Assembly (NCBI RefSeq): GCF_008806375.1
Contig: NZ_WAAT01000046.1
Coordinates: 1-61,413 of the forward strand
Length of the DNA stretch: 61,413 nucleotides
Source of the DNA: Pseudotamlana haliotis
Lineage (GTDB): Bacteria; Bacteroidota; Bacteroidia; Flavobacteriales; Flavobacteriaceae
Reading direction: 5' to 3'
Made by a program: the position numbers and the translations under genes
The notes under the pieces: generated by a model
The model's database searches: none
Told to the model about the DNA's origin: nothing
The model's input: the letters and a program-made list of their open reading frames with translations, nothing else
Shown here: one piece after another, positions 57,682-61,413 of the stretch
How the letters are laid out: each line of letters starts with the position of its first letter
How positions within the stretch are numbered: position 1 is the stretch's first letter

Positions 57682-59199
57682 ATGAAAAAATACATATATA
57701 AAATAGCATTATTTACATTAGTAGCTACAGCCTGGAACTGTGATAGCTATCTAGATGTAAACCATGATCCAGATGTTTTAGAAGAGACGGATTCACCTGA
57801 AATCATTCTACCTTCAGCTCAAGCGAGTTTAGGTAACAATTTAATGGGATGGGACTTTGGTTTTGCCGGTGGTTTCTGGAACGAATACTGGACACAAACT
57901 TATACAGCCTCTCAATTCAAAACATTATGTGAATATGACGAGGATGGATTTGATAACCAATACAGAGGTTTAACTTCAGGTACTTTAAGTGACCTAGACA
58001 TGATCAAAAAATTGTCTGGTGATACAGAAAACCAAGGTTACTACTATATTGCTGAAGCACTTTCAATTTACACGTGGCAAGTGATGACAGATGTATGGGG
58101 TGATATTCCTTACACTGAAGCCTTACAAGGAAATGACATTAAATCTCCTGTTTTTGATTCGTCTGAAAGTATTTATGCTGATTTAATTGCTAGAACTGAT
58201 GATTTATTAGCCATTGATAACTCAATGTACTCAATCAAAACTCAATATGACTTCATTTATGCTGGTGACATGACCGAATGGAAAAAGTTTGTGGCCACTT
58301 TAAAACTAAAGTTAATGTTACGTCAATCTGAAACTTCAGGTTACAATAACGGTCAAGTACTTGCCTTTGTTAACGCAAACAGCTTTTTAACGAATTCAGC
58401 TAAAATTGATGGTAGTTACTGGGATGATAGTGCAGAAGGAAAAAGACACCCAATGAGAGAATTTCAAGAAGGTGGAGCCAGTTATTTATCTACCAATGTT
58501 ATTGGTTGTAAAACTTTTGTTGATTACTTAAGAGTTAATTCTGACCCAAGACTTGATACTTTATTTGAAGCACCTTCATCAGGACACGAAGGAGCCTTTT
58601 TTGGAGATTTCGATTCTAAAGCAGATTCTGATTCTGATGGAACTCCAGATGATCAAGAAGACTACAGTACACCAGTTTTTGCAGGTGATATGGATTTAAT
58701 GCTTATGAGTGATTGGGAAGTATACTTCTATTTAGCTGAAGTTTACACAAGAGCTTCAGATATGACCAACGCCAAAGCTTATTATGACATGGCAGTTGAA
58801 GCTTCTTTAACTCAAAATGGTATCGCAGATAATTCAATCGTAACTTCTGGTTATGCAACATGGACTAGCGGTTCAGTTGAAGATGGTATTAAAATGATTG
58901 CTATGCAAAAATGGGTAGCTAATGCAAATTACCAACACATTGAGTCTTTCTTAGAACGTAATAGAACGAAATATCCTTCTGTAAGTGATATCGATATTAA
59001 AGCAGACAGACAAGCAGCATTTTTAAATTTCCCAGTAGGGCAATTAACTATATCTGTTAATGGTAGAGAAAAACTTAACGGTTTATTACCAGCATCTCCT
59101 GTGTATCCAAGTGAGGTTATCAATAGTAACACCAATGCTCCAGGACAAAAGGTAAATCTTTTAGAGAAGATTTGGTGGAATCAAAAAGCTGGTAAATAA
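57682..59199 (+). CDS. SusD/RagB-type surface lipoprotein
   Basis: The 505-residue lipoprotein (Cys20, in AWNCDSYLDVN) is the substrate-binding lid of the SusC channel. DVNHDPDVLEETDSPEIILP near the start and WQVMTDVWGDIPYTEALQG are characteristic of the SusD-like family. It starts 10 bases after susC. The typical C-terminal element (WWNQ) is present. Confidence 0.94.
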   Translation: MKKYIYKIALFTLVATAWNCDSYLDVNHDPDVLEETDSPEIILPSAQASLGNNLMGWDFGFAGGFWNEYWTQTYTASQFKTLCEYDEDGFDNQYRGLTSGTLSDLDMIKKLSGDTENQGYYYIAEALSIYTWQVMTDVWGDIPYTEALQGNDIKSPVFDSSESIYADLIARTDDLLAIDNSMYSIKTQYDFIYAGDMTEWKKFVATLKLKLMLRQSETSGYNNGQVLAFVNANSFLTNSAKIDGSYWDDSAEGKRHPMREFQEGGASYLSTNVIGCKTFVDYLRVNSDPRLDTLFEAPSSGHEGAFFGDFDSKADSDSDGTPDDQEDYSTPVFAGDMDLMLMSDWEVYFYLAEVYTRASDMTNAKAYYDMAVEASLTQNGIADNSIVTSGYATWTSGSVEDGIKMIAMQKWVANANYQHIESFLERNRTKYPSVSDIDIKADRQAAFLNFPVGQLTISVNGREKLNGLLPASPVYPSEVINSNTNAPGQKVNLLEKIWWNQKAGK

Positions 59200-59216
59200 T
59201 TTTAAAAAAATAGAAG

Positions 59217-59885
59217 ATGAAAAATATACTAATAAAAATTTTACCGCTATTTCTTGTTGTCTTTATGGCATGTGAGCAAGATGATAGCACTGCAGATATC
59301 TCGCGTATCACTTACTACAATGATATAGAATTTGTAGGGGATGAAACTATGTATGTTGAACAGGGCGGAACATTTGATGACCCTGGTGTCATTGCTTTTG
59401 AAGGTGAAGAAGATGTAACTGAAGATGTTATAGCTACAGGAACTGTTGACACCTCAACAATTGGAGTAAACTATGTAAATTATTCTATTACTAACTCTGA
59501 TGGTTTTGCTAAGGAAATAACAAGAACAGTTATTGTTTACCCTGGTTATACATCACCAATTGATGTAAGTGGGACGTACACAGGAATTACAAGAGGTGAA
59601 ACCTTGCCTGCTGGATGTGTTATTACTAATGTAGCTCCTAACACTTACTTAGCAACAGACTTCTTTGGAGGTGTTTACTGTTGTGGTGTTCGTGATTATG
59701 GATTAGCTTATAGATTAAAAACTTACTTTTATGTAAGTGAAGATGGAACAACTTACACTGCAATGTCTACAGACTCTCCTTGGGGACCATGGAATATCTT
59801 AAACCCGAGTCTTTCTGGAACAACATTTTCACATGAAGTTGAGCAAGGCGGATTTAGTTTTGCTGTTGAATTGATTAAAGAATAA
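59217..59885 (+). CDS. Lipoprotein with Ig-like domain (DUF5011/5012 type)
   Basis: The 222-residue lipoprotein (Cys19 in FMACEQD) has a DUF5011/DUF5012-type Ig-like domain at about 40-110 (a YVEQGGTFDDPGVIAFEGEEDV segment and YSITNSDGFAKEITRTVIVY). The C-terminal 100 residues are a separate beta-rich domain with a Cys-rich part (GGVYCCGVRDYG). It is 17 bases after susD and is probably an accessory surface glycan-binding protein. Confidence 0.82.
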   Translation: MKNILIKILPLFLVVFMACEQDDSTADISRITYYNDIEFVGDETMYVEQGGTFDDPGVIAFEGEEDVTEDVIATGTVDTSTIGVNYVNYSITNSDGFAKEITRTVIVYPGYTSPIDVSGTYTGITRGETLPAGCVITNVAPNTYLATDFFGGVYCCGVRDYGLAYRLKTYFYVSEDGTTYTAMSTDSPWGPWNILNPSLSGTTFSHEVEQGGFSFAVELIKE

Positions 59886-59899
59886 TAAAAACTAAGACA

Positions 59900-60571
59900 A
59901 TGAAAAAACATTTAATATACATTTTGCTCGTATTGGTTTCTGCAAGTTTTACATCTTGTGATGAAGATTTAGAAATCTGGGACAGCAATACCTTAGATTA
60001 CTCAGGAACGTATTTCTATGAATTATACAACGAAGATATGACTGCTAAATATGTTGAATACAGCCATAGTAATCAGATTTTAATTTATAATACGGCAAAC
60101 AATAATCCTAATGAGTTTTGGTTAGATGATCACGACACTGTATTTCCTATAAAAAGCAAATTTTTTGTAGATGGAGACCCAGAAGATTTCAATTCACAAT
60201 CTTTAGTATTTGATGATTTAACAAACAACCTAAGTGCTATTGTTCCTCCTGCTACTAAACCAACTGGTTTAAATGAAACAGTTGACGTAGCAACAGGATA
60301 CACTAGAGCTGCTATTTTAGAGGGTAAAATCTTAAAAAATGAAGCAACAACGGTAAGCGGAAACCCTGTTGATAGTATTTATGTTAAAATCGCACTTTAT
60401 AGTGGTGACGTAAAATACACCAGCTATGAAGTTGCTGAAGCAGATCGTGTTGACCCTGATGTTGTAGAATTTGCATGGGAATATGACAGCGCTACTTATG
60501 ACAGTAGTCTTGATGAAACTTATGTTATTTCTGGACACAGAAAAACAGGTTTTGCAGAAGACGACCATTAA
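59900..60571 (+). CDS. Lipoprotein of the lipid-binding-hydrolase-like type
   Basis: The 223-residue lipoprotein (Cys20 in FTSCDED) has an acidic start followed by a beta-sandwich pattern (YSGTYFYELYNEDMTAKYVEY, NPNEFWLDDHDTVFPIKSKF). From memory it resembles the family named 'lipid-binding putative hydrolase' that often follows SusCD genes in Bacteroidetes, but this is a weak match. It is the last gene of the SusCD operon, before a terminator. Confidence 0.7.
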   Translation: MKKHLIYILLVLVSASFTSCDEDLEIWDSNTLDYSGTYFYELYNEDMTAKYVEYSHSNQILIYNTANNNPNEFWLDDHDTVFPIKSKFFVDGDPEDFNSQSLVFDDLTNNLSAIVPPATKPTGLNETVDVATGYTRAAILEGKILKNEATTVSGNPVDSIYVKIALYSGDVKYTSYEVAEADRVDPDVVEFAWEYDSATYDSSLDETYVISGHRKTGFAEDDH

Positions 60572-60595
60572 TAAATATTTACGCTTAAATATACT

Positions 60596-60623
60596 AAACC
60601 ACCTCAAACGAGGTGGTTTTTTT
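60596..60623 (+). terminator. Terminator of the SusCD operon
   Basis: AAACCACCTC (60596-60605) pairs perfectly with GAGGTGGTTT (60610-60619) around AAAC, followed by T residues. Confidence 0.9.
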
Positions 60624-60637
60624 ATACCTTTACGCCA

Positions 60638-61375
60638 ATGGAAGATCAAACACAAATATTCGGAATAAGAGCTATAATAGAGGCCATTAATGCTAATAAA
60701 ACTATTGACAAAGTTTTTCTTCAGAAAGGCTTAAGCGGTGATTTATTTACCGAACTCGAAACTTTGGTCAATAAGAAATCCATTAACAAATCTTATGTTC
60801 CTGTTGAAAAACTAAACCGCCTCTCTAAAGGCAATCACCAAGGTGCTGTGGCTCAAATTTCACCTATAGCCTTCCATGACATGGAAACTTTGGTATCTCA
60901 AGTTATGGAATCTGGTAAAACACCACTGTTTCTTCTTTTAGATCAGCTTAGTGATGTTAGAAATTTTGGTGCTATCATAAGAACTGCCGAATGTACTGGT
61001 GTAGACGGGATCATTGTTCAGAAAAAAGGAGGTGCTCCGGTTAATGGTGACACTATTAAAACGAGTGCTGGCGCCGTTTTTAAAGTGCCTATTTGTAAAG
61101 TGGACCATATTAAAGATGCTGTGTTTTTCATGCAGGCTTCAGGTATTAAAGTGGTTTCTGCTACAGAAAAAACAAACGACACGCTTTACGATGTGTCTTT
61201 TACAGAACCTAGTGCTATTGTTATGGGTTCTGAAGGTCGTGGCATTAACCCATCCATTTTAAAAGTATCTGATGCTAGAGCAAAACTACCCTTACTTGGT
61301 GAAATAGAATCTTTAAATGTTTCGGTGGCTTGTGGTGCTTTTTTATATGAAGTATTAAGACAGAGACGTGCTTAG
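60638..61375 (+). CDS. rlmB: 23S rRNA 2'-O-methyltransferase, RlmB type
   Basis: The 245-residue SPOUT-fold enzyme has an N-terminal substrate-binding domain (about 1-80; IFGIRAIIEAINANKTIDKV) and a catalytic C-terminal knot (about 90-245; SDVRNFGAIIRTAECTGVDG, VMGSEGRGINP, IESLNVSVACGAFLYE). It fits RlmB, which methylates G2251 of 23S rRNA, although the TrmH/SpoU families are close and the exact target is inferred. It ends just before a tandem repeat at the window edge. Confidence 0.88.
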   Translation: MEDQTQIFGIRAIIEAINANKTIDKVFLQKGLSGDLFTELETLVNKKSINKSYVPVEKLNRLSKGNHQGAVAQISPIAFHDMETLVSQVMESGKTPLFLLLDQLSDVRNFGAIIRTAECTGVDGIIVQKKGGAPVNGDTIKTSAGAVFKVPICKVDHIKDAVFFMQASGIKVVSATEKTNDTLYDVSFTEPSAIVMGSEGRGINPSILKVSDARAKLPLLGEIESLNVSVACGAFLYEVLRQRRA

Positions 61376-61413
61376 TTGTTGGTTGTTGGTTGTTGGTTGT
61401 TGGTTGTTGGTTG
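61376..61413. repeat. 7-bp tandem repeat running off the window
   Basis: The 38 bases after the stop are 5.4 copies of TTGTTGG without interruption and continue past the end of the window. Related words (TTGTTGTTGGTTC) are seen at 17029-17041 after the folD start. Confidence 0.9.

Overview
The window is a chromosomal segment of a member of the Bacteroidota, most likely a marine-type Flavobacteriaceae. The evidence is the AT-rich sequence, starts without clear Shine-Dalgarno sites, Bacteroidetes-type promoters (best case TTTG-N19-TACCTTTG before rpsL), a SusC/SusD pair, a type IX secretion C-terminal sorting domain, many short lipoproteins, and a ribosomal cluster of the order rpsL-rpsG-fusA-rpsJ without tuf. 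The genus cannot be fixed from the sequence alone.

Layout. 1-4300 is an accessory region: small poorly recognised genes (secreted, membrane and lipoprotein) separated by related, hairpin-bearing repeats. Three lipoprotein units there share a terminator, and two share a closely matching promoter block; one lipoprotein is broken by an in-frame TGA and another is only a 32-codon signal-peptide stub. 4600-8100 holds a lipoprotein resembling g-type lysozyme inhibitors, a GAF histidine kinase, a frameshifted membrane protein and a secreted protein of unknown function. 8260-16050 is mixed housekeeping: DUF2911 protein, a lipoprotein pyrophosphatase, a DUF202 protein, queE, a HerA-type ATPase, a YitT-type transporter, a cupin, a hydrolase and rluF. 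16100-18530 has folD and ffh. 18845-22900 is an export module (DUF1800, DUF1501 with a sorting domain, propeller lipoprotein). 22900-30600 has argS, a TPR histidine kinase, a cupin with an AraC regulator, and two guanidino-group hydrolases (ctlX and a DDAH-like protein). 30700-34800 has gltA, eno and carA.

34875-52521 is the large ribosomal protein block on the minus strand, transcribed from rpsL down to rplQ. It appears to be split into at least three transcription units: str (rpsL-rpsG-fusA-rpsJ), S10/spc (rplC to rpsK, with a structured 150-base leader) and alpha (rpsD-rpoA-rplQ). Two short genes, rpmJ and rpmD, were found by reading the sequence.

52700-61400 on the plus strand holds an Omp85-type outer membrane protein, a SusC/SusD system with two surface-type lipoproteins and no enzyme gene, and an rlmB-like RNA methyltransferase. 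The most unusual signals are the cassette-like array at 1-4300, a MITE-like inverted repeat at 10612-10774, and the S10 leader with its probable attenuator.
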